A stretch of 64,000 nucleotides of DNA from Gallionella sp. Its GTDB lineage: Bacteria > Pseudomonadota > Gammaproteobacteria > Burkholderiales > Gallionellaceae. The notes below the pieces were generated by a model. That model did not search any database. It was not told the DNA's origin and saw only the letters and a list, made by a program, of their open reading frames with translations. The first letter of the stretch is position 1; every line of letters starts with the position of its first letter. A program made the position numbers and the translations under genes. This document shows, one piece after another, positions 8,801 through 16,433 of this stretch. The stretch is taken from contig JAQTLM010000010.1 in assembly GCA_028714895.1 (NCBI GenBank), forward strand, positions 40,389 through 104,388, written 5' to 3'.

Positions 8801-9553
8801 TTATGTGTCAGTTTTTAACCGCTGCATCTTTGTCACATAGCGTTGCAGCAAGACGCTGGAAGCATTGTCGAGATTCTTGAATTCGCATCCCACGCGTTTG
8901 ATCGTTTGCCCGGGTTTGGGGGATATCAAAACCAGGCTTTTCACAATTATCGTGACGTTGATCTTACCCACTTCAGGCAGGTTAATCTGGCAACCGGCAT
9001 AAGTTTGACCAGGCACAAACTCAATATCGTCCTCCGCGCATGACAGCCTTATCCCGCCACCACTGATGTCCATGACTGGCAGCTCAATCTGCCCCCCCGC
9101 CTGCGGCTTATTTATTGGAATAACACAACGCAGGCGCTCGGAAAGGGGAAGCGCAAGCCGGTAATGTTCGCGGCGTTGCACGCGGCAGAGGCTGGCCGGC
9201 AATGGCAGGTAAAAAGCCGGGTAGCCCTGATGCGTTACCGCACGGATTTGGTCGACAGAAAATTGAATTTTGACTTGGTTAAGCGAGCTGACCAGAGTGA
9301 TCTTCTTGCTTTCGGCGATGCGCCGGTTTTTCGGCAGATCGGTGCCTTGTTCCACCCACAACCCTTTGTCGCCGGCATCCAGCAGGGAGGTCATGATGAA
9401 ATCCTTCGCGCCATCGTAATAAAGCGCGGCGCTGGATCCGCCTTCCGAGATGTTGCGCAACAAGGATTGAATTTGCCGCGCGGAAATAATGCGGCATTCC
9501 GCCTCTTGCTCGTCGGAGAGTCTTTCAATAGTTAGCGGAATATTTTCTTGCAT
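8801..9553 (-). CDS. YcgR-like flagellar brake PilZ protein, copy 1
   Basis: 250 residues from the ATG at 9551-9553. The N-terminal YcgR domain (LLRNISEGGSSAALYYDG) is followed by a PilZ domain with RREHYR and DISGGGIRL, the arginine and D-x-S-x-G motifs that bind cyclic di-GMP. Such proteins slow the flagellar motor when c-di-GMP is high. It lies directly behind a second copy that is about 84 percent identical by hand alignment. This copy lacks seven residues just after DISGGGIRLS. It neighbours the flagellar genes, which fits the role. Confidence 0.88.
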   Translation of the reverse strand: MQENIPLTIERLSDEQEAECRIISARQIQSLLRNISEGGSSAALYYDGAKDFIMTSLLDAGDKGLWVEQGTDLPKNRRIAESKKITLVSSLNQVKIQFSVDQIRAVTHQGYPAFYLPLPASLCRVQRREHYRLALPLSERLRCVIPINKPQAGGQIELPVMDISGGGIRLSCAEDDIEFVPGQTYAGCQINLPEVGKINVTIIVKSLVLISPKPGQTIKRVGCEFKNLDNASSVLLQRYVTKMQRLKTDT

Positions 9554-9666
9554 ACTTAAATAACGACGCTCCATAAGCGGCAACTGGCCGGAGCTTTTCT
9601 ATGGTTTGGCAACAGGAATTATAATTGAATTTGCCAACGGCTTTTTCCAGGCTCGGTAACTATTCT

Positions 9667-10440
9667 TTATGTGCACGCTTTTAAACGCTGCATCTTTGTC
9701 ACATAGCGTTGCAGCAAAATGCTGGAAGCGTTGTCGAGGTTCTTGAATTCACACCCCACGCGTTTGATCATTTGCCCGGGTTTGGGGGATATCGAAACCA
9801 GGCTTTTTACTGTTATCGTGACGTTGATTTTGCCTACTTCCGGCAGGTTAATCTGGCAACCGGTATAAGTTTGCCCCGGCACGAACTCAATATCGTTACC
9901 CTTACTGAACAGCCTCACCTCGCCGTCGGACAGTCTTATTCCGCCGCCACTGATGTCCATGACAGCCACCTCAATCTGCCCTCCCGCCTGCGGTTGGTTG
10001 ATTGGAATAACGCAACGCAGGCGCTCGGAAAGGGGGAGCAGGAGCCGGTAATACTCGCGGCGTTGCACGCGGCAGAGGCTAGTCGGCAATGGCAGATAAA
10101 AGGCGGGATAGCCTTGATACGTTACTGCACGTGCTCCGCCGACAGCGAATTGTATCTTGACTTGGTCAAGCGAGCTGACCAAGGTGATTCTCTTGCTTTC
10201 GGCAATGCACCGGTTTTTCGGCATATCCGCGCCCTGCTCCGCCCACAACCCTTTATCGCCGACCTCCAGCAGGGAGGTCATGAAGAAATCCTTCGCGCCA
10301 TCGTAATAAAGCGCGGCGAGTACTCCATTTTCCGAGATGTTGCGCAACAAGGATTGAATTTGCCGCGCGGAAGTGATGCAGCATTCCCTCTCTTGCTCGC
10401 CAGAAAGTCTTTCAATAGTTAGCGGAATGTTTTCTAACAT
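9667..10440 (-). CDS. YcgR-like flagellar brake PilZ protein, copy 2
   Basis: 257 residues with the same YcgR and PilZ domains as its downstream neighbour: RREYYR and DISGGGIRL are present. It carries seven extra residues (within SDGEVRLFSKGND) after the DISGGG strand. Two cysteines replace arginines in the N-terminal domain (REC-C and NRC). The upstream 60 bases are also shared with copy 1, so the duplicated unit includes the promoter-proximal region. Expected to bind c-di-GMP and act on the motor; whether the two copies differ in affinity is unknown. Confidence 0.88.
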   Translation of the reverse strand: MLENIPLTIERLSGEQERECCITSARQIQSLLRNISENGVLAALYYDGAKDFFMTSLLEVGDKGLWAEQGADMPKNRCIAESKRITLVSSLDQVKIQFAVGGARAVTYQGYPAFYLPLPTSLCRVQRREYYRLLLPLSERLRCVIPINQPQAGGQIEVAVMDISGGGIRLSDGEVRLFSKGNDIEFVPGQTYTGCQINLPEVGKINVTITVKSLVSISPKPGQMIKRVGCEFKNLDNASSILLQRYVTKMQRLKACT

Positions 10441-10554
10441 TTAAATAGTGGCACTCCAGGCATGGCAACTGGCCGGAAATTTTCTATGGTTTTGCAATAG
10501 GGAACTGATTGGCGGCGTGCATGATAACAAAATCCAACGCCTATAATAACAAAA

Positions 10555-10860
10555 CTATGGCTTAGCCAGTGGCAGAATAGCGGGCGCCTCCGCATGCTCC
10601 AGCCGATACAGCCAAGCCAACAGTTCAGCTACCGCCAAATAAAGCTGCGGTGGAATTTCCTGATCGAGTTCGACCTGCATGAGCAGCCCGACCATATCTT
10701 CGGATTCATGCACATAAATATCGTGTTGTTTGGCGCGGTCGATAATTGCTTGGGCGATCATGCCACGCCCCTTGGCGACTACTTTCGGTGCGCCTCCCTG
10801 GTTTTTGCCGTAGGTTAGCGCAACGGCGACCTGTTGCGGCGTAAGATTGCCCGGCTTCAT
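10555..10860 (-). CDS. fhlB: FlhB C-terminal-domain-like protein (FhlB)
   Basis: 101 residues resembling the cytoplasmic C-terminal part of the flagellar export switch FlhB: TPQQVAVALTYG corresponds to the segment at and after the NPTH cleavage site, followed by GAPKVVAKGRGMIAQ and the ELLAWLYRLE tail. The NPTH motif is replaced (NLTPQQ), so no self-cleavage is expected. In other species such proteins can partly substitute for the FlhB C-terminal domain. The start overlaps the fliK stop as ATGA, coupling it to the hook-length protein that FlhB-C interacts with. Confidence 0.85.
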   Translation of the reverse strand: MKPGNLTPQQVAVALTYGKNQGGAPKVVAKGRGMIAQAIIDRAKQHDIYVHESEDMVGLLMQVELDQEIPPQLYLAVAELLAWLYRLEHAEAPAILPLAKP

Positions 10861-11897
10861 GATTTTTCCACCACGGCAGCAGCCAGTGCAATGCCAGCAT
10901 CGGTGAGCGAATTCTTGAGCCCGGGCAGGGCGCGATTGAACAAGTTAACCGTTGCCGGATCTACCGCGCGCAACGTCATCCGCAGCCCGCTTTCGGTGAA
11001 CACCAGGCGGGCATGGACATCGCCCAGCCTGGGCAAGGCCAACTCCATCTCTGTGCTCCACTGCCGTTCATCCTGCTGCTGCCGCGGCTGGCGCTCTGGC
11101 TGTCCCTGAATTTCCCACTGCATCTGCTGTCCGGGCCAGACTTGTCCCATCCACGCCAGATGATGTTGCTCCAGTGTATGCAGTTGCTGCTGCACCAGAT
11201 TCACCAGCTCTTTGGCGATCGGCTGGGCAGTATCGCCGGCAACTTTGGCTTGCGCCGGAATGTCCGCTTGCATTTGCGCAGTGGAAATTTTATCAATCAC
11301 AGCCCGCTGGTCGGCGGCAGATAGCGGCAAAGCCTTCCCGGTCAGCAGGTTTTGCGGCTCCTCCAGCAATTGATTGATGCTGCGTTCCCCGCGTACCCAC
11401 TGTGCCTGATGCGATTCGTAAAACAGGCCGCTTTTGCCGAGCGTTTCGCGCAGCCCCCCGGCCAGTAGCTTGGTGTCCGGCACTTGTTGCTCAGCCGACC
11501 AAACTGCCTTGTTGCCGAGCTGCTGAACAACCGGCCTTTCGATTGGCCGCTCCGCAAGATTGGAAAGCAATCGTGCCGCCGTGCCGATTTGCTCGGGGGT
11601 CGAAAGCGGATTGGTTGATGCAACCATGCCGAATGTAATTTTCGGCTGTAGCGAAATCACCTGGAGCCTGATTGCATCGCCGCTCTGGATATTGCCGGGC
11701 AAGCGCATCTGGAGTGTCTGGCCAGCGACCTGCACCCTGAACAAACCCTCGCTTATTTTGTCCTGGACAGCGCCCTGCAATTGCTGTCCGAGCTCCAGAT
11801 TGGTGACAGGTTTGGGCGCGTTGGGAGTTGCCGTGGCTAACGGCTTTCCGGAGTTGGAAAGGACTTGCAGCGCACTAATTACATTGGCGGGTAGCAT
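10857..11897 (-). CDS. fliK: FliK-like hook-length control protein
   Basis: 346 residues. The N-terminal two thirds are low in conserved motifs; the C-terminal 90 or so residues (MELALPRLGDVHARLVFTESGLRMTLRA) match the FliK C-terminal domain. FliK is exported and measures the hook, then switches the export gate from hook to filament proteins. The start is ATG 11895-11897 with GAGGTGA nine bases upstream; a TTG three codons earlier touches that site. It pairs with fhlB. Some genomes have a second, longer fliK near the hook genes, so this may be a paralogue. Confidence 0.75.
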   Translation of the reverse strand: MLPANVISALQVLSNSGKPLATATPNAPKPVTNLELGQQLQGAVQDKISEGLFRVQVAGQTLQMRLPGNIQSGDAIRLQVISLQPKITFGMVASTNPLSTPEQIGTAARLLSNLAERPIERPVVQQLGNKAVWSAEQQVPDTKLLAGGLRETLGKSGLFYESHQAQWVRGERSINQLLEEPQNLLTGKALPLSAADQRAVIDKISTAQMQADIPAQAKVAGDTAQPIAKELVNLVQQQLHTLEQHHLAWMGQVWPGQQMQWEIQGQPERQPRQQQDERQWSTEMELALPRLGDVHARLVFTESGLRMTLRAVDPATVNLFNRALPGLKNSLTDAGIALAAAVVEKS

Positions 11898-11971
11898 TGA
11901 AGGCAATCACCTCGTCAGATTTTGTAGGGGCTAGCCTTATCAGTAGTTCCATTAGGCTCGCCTTATGGGCA

Positions 11972-12013
11972 TCTCTAAAAATTCGTCACACCGGTGCAGG
12001 CTGGTGTGACGAA
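11972..12013 (-). terminator. Rho-independent terminator behind the fliD-fliS-fliT genes
   Basis: The minus strand has an eleven-base-pair stem TTCGTCACACC/GGTGTGACGAA followed by TTTTTAGAG. It is the second of two terminator-like hairpins between fliT and fliK. Confidence 0.85.
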
Positions 12014-12040
12014 ATCTGAATTTCAGAACTTCCCTTATGC

Positions 12041-12065
12041 AAAAGGGCAGGTCTCAGACCTGCCC
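12041..12065 (-). terminator. Terminator-like hairpin behind fliT
   Basis: Nine-base-pair stem GGGCAGGTC/GACCTGCCC with a three-base loop, then TTTTGC on the minus strand; it lies about 48 bases past fliT and before the stronger hairpin at 11972-12013. Confidence 0.7.
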
Positions 12066-12112
12066 CTGCGAAATACGGGAATGTGCGGGCATCAAATTTG
12101 CCCAGCATGTCA

Positions 12113-12436
12113 CTAGCCCCTATATGCCTGCTGTAACCGCTGTTCCTGACGATTGCTTTGCATAATGCGTTGTAATTGTCCCATCCATGCCACGGTACTG
12201 CTACGGATGTCGGCATCATTCTCCAGGATTTTCTTGATGATCTGAACCTTGCGCTGGCGGGACGGCTCATCCAGCGTGGTGAACGCATCTGCCTGCTTCA
12301 TCGCGGCGACGTACTGCCGGCACTGCTGCTCAAGGTCAATCAGATTTTCCCATTCGCCGCGTACCGCTGCTTCGCGCATCTGCGCGGTCAGGGTGGATAG
12401 CGATTCGTAATTCGCGATGACTTGATGGCTGCCCAT
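12113..12436 (-). CDS. fliT: Flagellar protein FliT-like chaperone
   Basis: 107 residues, all predicted helical, starting MGSHQVIANYESLSTLTAQM and with the W-E-x-L-I-x-L-E-x-x-C pattern common in FliT. FliT is the export chaperone of the cap protein FliD and, in enterics, also restrains FlhDC. The gene lies five bases behind fliS, in the order flaG-fliD-fliS-fliT. The sequence alone is weakly conserved; position makes the call. Confidence 0.8.
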   Translation of the reverse strand: MGSHQVIANYESLSTLTAQMREAAVRGEWENLIDLEQQCRQYVAAMKQADAFTTLDEPSRQRKVQIIKKILENDADIRSSTVAWMGQLQRIMQSNRQEQRLQQAYRG

Positions 12437-12441
12437 TTTCC

Positions 12442-12912
12442 TTATCCTCTTGCGTATGCCAATTGCGCTCTATTCACGGCTTTCGGCTGCATATCCACCA
12501 CCTGTTGCGATACGGCCGAAGCTGCGGCTGGCTGCCGTATGCTGTCCCAGGCGCCCTTCAAATCGTTCAGCAGGCGAGCCACTTCATCCAGTGCGGCCAT
12601 ATCGTTATTCAAATTGGCAGCCACCAAACAAGTTACCATATAATTGTATAATAAAGACAAATTCTGCGCCAACTCACCCCCGGCTTTTTTATCCAGACTG
12701 GCATTCAGCCCTTCGCCAATGATGGCAATGGCTTTGGAAATTGCCGCGCCCTTGGCGGGAATATCTTTGCGCAGGATACCGTTCTTGGCATTGGCGATCG
12801 CCAGCAATGCGCCCTGATACAACATCGAAATCAGCTTGACTGGGTCGGCAGCAGTCACACCGGATTCGATCCCGACCTTGTTATAGGCTCTGATTGCAGC
12901 GGTGGTGTTCAT
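12442..12912 (-). CDS. fliS: Flagellin export chaperone FliS
   Basis: 156 residues with the FliS pattern (AIRAYNKVGIESGVTAADPVKLISMLYQGAL, and LLYNYMVTCLVAANL). FliS binds the disordered C-terminus of flagellin in the cytoplasm and prevents early polymerisation. It is slightly longer than the usual 125-145 residues because of an alanine/glutamine-rich tail (after about residue 125). It lies 21 bases behind fliD. Confidence 0.93.
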   Translation of the reverse strand: MNTTAAIRAYNKVGIESGVTAADPVKLISMLYQGALLAIANAKNGILRKDIPAKGAAISKAIAIIGEGLNASLDKKAGGELAQNLSLLYNYMVTCLVAANLNNDMAALDEVARLLNDLKGAWDSIRQPAAASAVSQQVVDMQPKAVNRAQLAYARG

Positions 12913-12933
12913 GATAGTGCCCCTAAATTTAGT

Positions 12934-14376
12934 CTATCCAAGTTGCTTGGTTAAGTATGCGCTGGTGCTATTCATGTTGCTCAGCAACATATTGAGGTTG
13001 CTATAGGTCGTGGTGTATTGTTTTTGCAGAGCCGTCATCCGCAATTCCAATTTGCTGATCTGGTCGTTGTAACCTTTAACCGATGCGTTAAAGCTTTTGG
13101 TGCGCGCGTCGATCAAGCCACCGGGAGCAAGAGCGGAGGTAGACCATGCATCCAGCCTGGTGGCAAAACCTGTTGCAGAAGAAAACAAATTGGTCACATC
13201 GCCGAAATTGTTCGCCATGGCACTGTTCAGTTTGCTGCTATCCAGCTTCAGTGTGCCATCTGTCTGGAAGGCAACACCGACTTCAGAGAGGCGGGTCAGG
13301 GTGCCGCCGCTCGCAGCCGTACTCATGATACCGCGCAATTGATCCTGCATGAGGCGCAGCGTTCCATCACCCGCTAAAGCACCTGCCGCCACAGTGCCAC
13401 TGCCGTAGGCGGAGCGACTCTTAAGCTGGTTGACCAACGCATTATAAGCATCGATAAAGCCGGATACCGCTGTGCTGGCTGCGTTCGTATCATGCGCTAC
13501 CGTCAAGGTGGCTGGTGTGGTCGTGGGCTTGTTCAGCGTCAGGGTGACACCCTGAATGGCATTGGTGATCGTGTTCGAAGCATTGCTAAGCGCGATGCCA
13601 TTCACCGTGAAGTTGGCATTCTGGGCGGCGGCGGTTTGGTTCAGGTGTTGCGCGGCGGGCAGGCCGGCAGGATCATACCCCAGCAAGGTGCCGATGGTGC
13701 CGTCTCCGCCGCTGGTGGTGATTTTGAGGCTATTGCTTGCGCCGCTGCTGGTCGAAGTCAGCGCGAGGCGATAGGGTGTGCCGCTGCCATCGTTGACGAT
13801 GGTTGCCGACACGCCCATCTGGGCGGCATTGATCGCATCGCTTATGCCTTGCAGCGTATTGTTGGTTCCATCTATGGTGATGCTCTTGGTGCCGCTGCCG
13901 TTGGAAGCAAAGTTGGCGCCGCTGTAAACTCCTGCGGATAGCGTGCCGCCGCTGATGGTGCCGAAATCGAATGTGATCGTGGTTGCCACCCCATCGCTGA
14001 TAGCGGCGGTACTGCTGGTTTGTCCGGCGGCAACCAGACTCTGTGCCTGGGCCAGATTGGTCACATTCAAAGCATAAGTGCCTGCTGCCGCTGTGCTGCC
14101 AGCAGAGGTAGAAGCGGAAAAAACGCTGGCATCAGACGAAGTGGCGCTCACTCCCTGCAGCTTGCTGTTCAAACCCTGCAATGCGGTTTGAAAACCCGAG
14201 ACTAATCCGCTGATCGTGCCGAAAGACGAAATCTTGGTCTGGTAACTGGCTACCTTGGTGTTGAGCTTGTCGATGGGTTGACGCTCGGCCGCCATCAACT
14301 GCGAGACGAGGGTAGGGACATCAAGGGTGCCCGCGCTCGACGACGCTGGCGTTGTTACTGATGAGGTGGTTGCCAT
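12934..14376 (-). CDS. fliD: Flagellar filament capping protein FliD
   Basis: 480 residues. The N-terminal DVPTLVSQLMAAERQPIDKLNTK and the C-terminal coiled segment ending LNMLLSNMNSTSAYLTKQLG are typical FliD_N and FliD_C parts; the centre is rich in Thr, Ser and Ala, as in exported flagellar proteins. The pentameric cap inserts flagellin at the filament tip. It lies 16 bases behind flaG and before its chaperone gene fliT. Confidence 0.95.
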   Translation of the reverse strand: MATTSSVTTPASSSAGTLDVPTLVSQLMAAERQPIDKLNTKVASYQTKISSFGTISGLVSGFQTALQGLNSKLQGVSATSSDASVFSASTSAGSTAAAGTYALNVTNLAQAQSLVAAGQTSSTAAISDGVATTITFDFGTISGGTLSAGVYSGANFASNGSGTKSITIDGTNNTLQGISDAINAAQMGVSATIVNDGSGTPYRLALTSTSSGASNSLKITTSGGDGTIGTLLGYDPAGLPAAQHLNQTAAAQNANFTVNGIALSNASNTITNAIQGVTLTLNKPTTTPATLTVAHDTNAASTAVSGFIDAYNALVNQLKSRSAYGSGTVAAGALAGDGTLRLMQDQLRGIMSTAASGGTLTRLSEVGVAFQTDGTLKLDSSKLNSAMANNFGDVTNLFSSATGFATRLDAWSTSALAPGGLIDARTKSFNASVKGYNDQISKLELRMTALQKQYTTTYSNLNMLLSNMNSTSAYLTKQLG

Positions 14377-14392
14377 GATTTTACCTCCCGTG

Positions 14393-14761
14393 CTAAACCT
14401 TATGGTTCAACAAGAGCCCCTGCCGCTGCAGGAATTGGTCTATCGAGCGTGCAATTGCCAGCGTCTCTTCCGAGGGAAATTGACGAATCAAATCGCCGGT
14501 CTGTGTGTCCACCATCTTGACGATTGGCTTTTTAGTGCTGGTGTCCACGCTGAATTCCAGATTCTGGCTCGACTGCCGCATTGCCAGATTGATGCCGTCC
14601 ACCGCATTCTGCAACTGTTCAGGGGAAGGTTGCGAAGCGGCTTGCTTAACGCCAAGCGCAGGTTCGACATTCGAGGTACCAACAACGACATTAGGCGCAC
14701 CATCGCTGGCGAGCCTGGCAGGCGATGCCGCCTGATTCGTGGTGCTATTTTGGATAATCAT
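14393..14761 (-). CDS. flaG: FlaG family protein
   Basis: 122 residues. The C-terminal 70 hold the FlaG domain (NLEFSVDTSTKKPIVKMVDTQTGDLIRQFPSEE); the N-terminus is unstructured. FlaG affects filament length in several polar-flagellated bacteria by an unclear mechanism. It sits between fliC and fliD as in Pseudomonas, Vibrio and many Betaproteobacteria, with GGAGATC before the ATG. Confidence 0.9.
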   Translation of the reverse strand: MIIQNSTTNQAASPARLASDGAPNVVVGTSNVEPALGVKQAASQPSPEQLQNAVDGINLAMRQSSQNLEFSVDTSTKKPIVKMVDTQTGDLIRQFPSEETLAIARSIDQFLQRQGLLLNHKV

Positions 14762-14778
14762 TTTTGATCTCCTTTACT

Positions 14779-14815
14779 CTAAATGCCCAACCGGTTGTCC
14801 GGTCAGGCATTTATT
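14779..14815. terminator. Hairpin between fliC and flaG, possible partial terminator
   Basis: Arms AAATGCC and GGCATTT (14781-14787, 14807-14813) enclose an inner CCGG/CCGG pairing. No good T-run follows on either strand, so it may protect the flagellin message or only partly end it. Confidence 0.45.
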
Positions 14816-14827
14816 ATACTATCAGGA

Positions 14828-15520
14828 TTAACGCAGCAAAGTCAGCACCGTGTTTGGCGTTTGGTTCGCCTGTGCCAGCACCGCCGTACCCGCTTGTTGC
14901 AGAATGTTGTTGCGGGTCATCGCAGTGGTTTCCGCGGCATAGTCGGTATCCATGACGCGGCTATACGCAGCCGACAAGTTCACCGAAGCGGTCTGCAAGG
15001 TGGAGATGGTAGATGCCAGCCCCGACATGTCGGCACCATAGTTGGCGCGTGCGGTTGTTACCAAAGCGAGATCTGCAGCGACAGTCGCAATGGTGCCTGT
15101 AATGGCCGGCTTGGTGCCGTAAGGTGTAGTCGGACCTCCAGCTACCGCAACCGAGTTGACAACCAGCACATTAATGCGGGTGTTTTCAGCAATCAATGCG
15201 GTAGTTTCAGCATTGCCTGCGGGGACTTGCGTCAAAACTTCTGACATGCGTTGCAGGTTTTCGGAGATTTGGCTCAGATAGCCATCAGCGGTTTGCGCCA
15301 GCGAAACGGCGTCATTTGCCATACGAATGGTCACGTTCGTGCTGCGAATCGAGGTATCGTAACCTGCGGCAGTGGCCATGCCGGTAGCGTCGTCCTTGGC
15401 GCTATTGATGCGCAGGCCAGAAGAGAGGCGCTGCTGTGCAGTTTGCAGCGCAATAGCTGATTTATTCAGGGATGCTCCAGCGAACAGGGCGCCTACGTTG
15501 GTGTTGATGACTTGTGCCAT
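14828..15520 (-). CDS. fliC: Flagellin (very short form)
   Basis: 230 residues. The N-terminal D0/D1 segment is typical (MAQVINTNVGALFAGASLNK, QQRLSSGLRINSAKDDATGM, IRMANDAVSLAQTADGYLSQ), and the C-terminal D1/D0 helices include RVMDTDYAAETTAMTRNNIL and end in LTLLR. Only about 60 residues lie between the two, so the variable outer domains are missing; ordinary flagellins have 270-500 residues. The D1 parts also seem trimmed. It has its own sigma-28 promoter and a strong ribosome site (AAGGAGATCTAAA). Filament subunit; only one flagellin gene is in the window. Confidence 0.93.
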   Translation of the reverse strand: MAQVINTNVGALFAGASLNKSAIALQTAQQRLSSGLRINSAKDDATGMATAAGYDTSIRSTNVTIRMANDAVSLAQTADGYLSQISENLQRMSEVLTQVPAGNAETTALIAENTRINVLVVNSVAVAGGPTTPYGTKPAITGTIATVAADLALVTTARANYGADMSGLASTISTLQTASVNLSAAYSRVMDTDYAAETTAMTRNNILQQAGTAVLAQANQTPNTVLTLLR

Positions 15521-15611
15521 TTTAGATCTCCTTAAAGTTTATTGTTCGGCTTGGTTGCCGGTCACTTTGGTTTGACTGATGTTACAAGCTTGTCAACCGC
15601 CGTTATTCCAG

Positions 15612-15638
15612 TTATCGGAACGAGCCGGGAAAACTTTA
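15612..15638 (-). promoter_or_regulatory. Sigma-28 (FliA) promoter of fliC
   Basis: The minus strand has TAAAGTTT (15631-15638), an 11-base spacer, and TCCGATAA (15612-15619). This matches the sigma-28 consensus TAAAGTTT-N11-GCCGATAA at all but one base, with exact spacing. The start would be near 15605, giving a leader of about 85 bases. The rest of the 313-base gap between fliC and ccoH holds only a short repeat (15676-15702) and no gene. Confidence 0.9.
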
Positions 15639-15675
15639 GGGAAATTTTAAAATTCTTTGTCGTAGCCCGCGATAA

Positions 15676-15702
15676 AGCCCTTCGACAGGCTCAGGACAGG
15701 CT
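15676..15702. repeat. Short dispersed repeat of the CCTTCGACAGGCTCAGGACAGGCT type
   Basis: The stretch CCCTTCGACAGGCTCAGGAC and the bases after it match a repeat seen between genes in many proteobacterial genomes. It lies between ccoH and the fliC promoter and is not part of a reading frame. Confidence 0.5.
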
Positions 15703-15833
15703 GCAGCATCCAGGGAACAGTGGGCGTACCCGAAAGCGCCCCGGATTCCATTGCATGCCATCCGGGTTACACTCGCTGCCTCTAGTCATAGCCGAGCCAC
15801 CGCAAGCAAACACCATACGCTGCCAGCCTCCCG

Positions 15834-16343
15834 TCATGGCGCGGCGGCGACCGTGAACCTGTCGGTATTAACCTCAAATATTTCCTCTCCGCGTTTGCTG
15901 CGGATGCGCAATTCCCAATAGCCCTTGAGCGGAAAGTTGATATAACCCTGATAGTTGCCCGGCGATGTTTCCTTGAAAGCCGTGGTGAAGTCCTTGCCCG
16001 CATCGGACGCGCGGTAAGCCAGCACTTCCATTGTTCCGCTGACCGGCATGCCCGCACGATCCGCCACACCGATTTCGTAGGCCGTCGGCGAATTCATCAC
16101 GATGACCTTGGGCTGTTTGATGGTAGTTTTCCAGGCAAGGATTCTGTGCGCCTGAAGATCGCTTAGCGCAGCGGTATCGGATTTGCGGTCTTTGGTGCTG
16201 TACTCCCGATCCACCAGCGCCGGGCGATTTTGCATGGCAAGCCAGATGAAGGTGCCGTTCACGCCCAGTACCACGACTATCAACCCCATCATTCCGAGGA
16301 ACCAAGGGTTGTGTAAGCCTTTTTTGCTATCTTGCGAAATCAT
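15834..16343 (-). CDS. ccoH: CcoH/FixH family cbb3 oxidase assembly protein
   Basis: 169 residues with one N-terminal membrane helix (PWFLGMMGLIVVVLGVNGTF) and a periplasmic FixH domain (HRILAWKTTIKQPKVIVMNS, and the C-terminal GYWELRIRSKRGEEIFEV). The family helps assemble cbb3 cytochrome oxidase. The start is ATG 16341-16343 with GGAGTCC upstream. It follows ccoG as in other genomes, but ccoI (copper ATPase) and ccoS are not next to it here. Confidence 0.88.
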   Translation of the reverse strand: MISQDSKKGLHNPWFLGMMGLIVVVLGVNGTFIWLAMQNRPALVDREYSTKDRKSDTAALSDLQAHRILAWKTTIKQPKVIVMNSPTAYEIGVADRAGMPVSGTMEVLAYRASDAGKDFTTAFKETSPGNYQGYINFPLKGYWELRIRSKRGEEIFEVNTDRFTVAAAP

Positions 16344-16433
16344 TTTCAGGACTCCATTTTTAATTATAATTTGCGTTACAAACGATAATAATCGCGCAGG
16401 GTGCGTTACCAAGCCACACCGTAAATCACCCGA

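Larger units (their letters stand above)
8801..10503. repeat. Tandem gene duplication, unit of about 0.88 kb
   Basis: Copies span roughly 8801-9616 and 9667-10503 in the same orientation, starts offset by 887 bases. Similarity runs past both gene ends: TGGCAACTGGCCGGA upstream of the starts, and a common TTATGTG at the stops. Confidence 0.85.
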
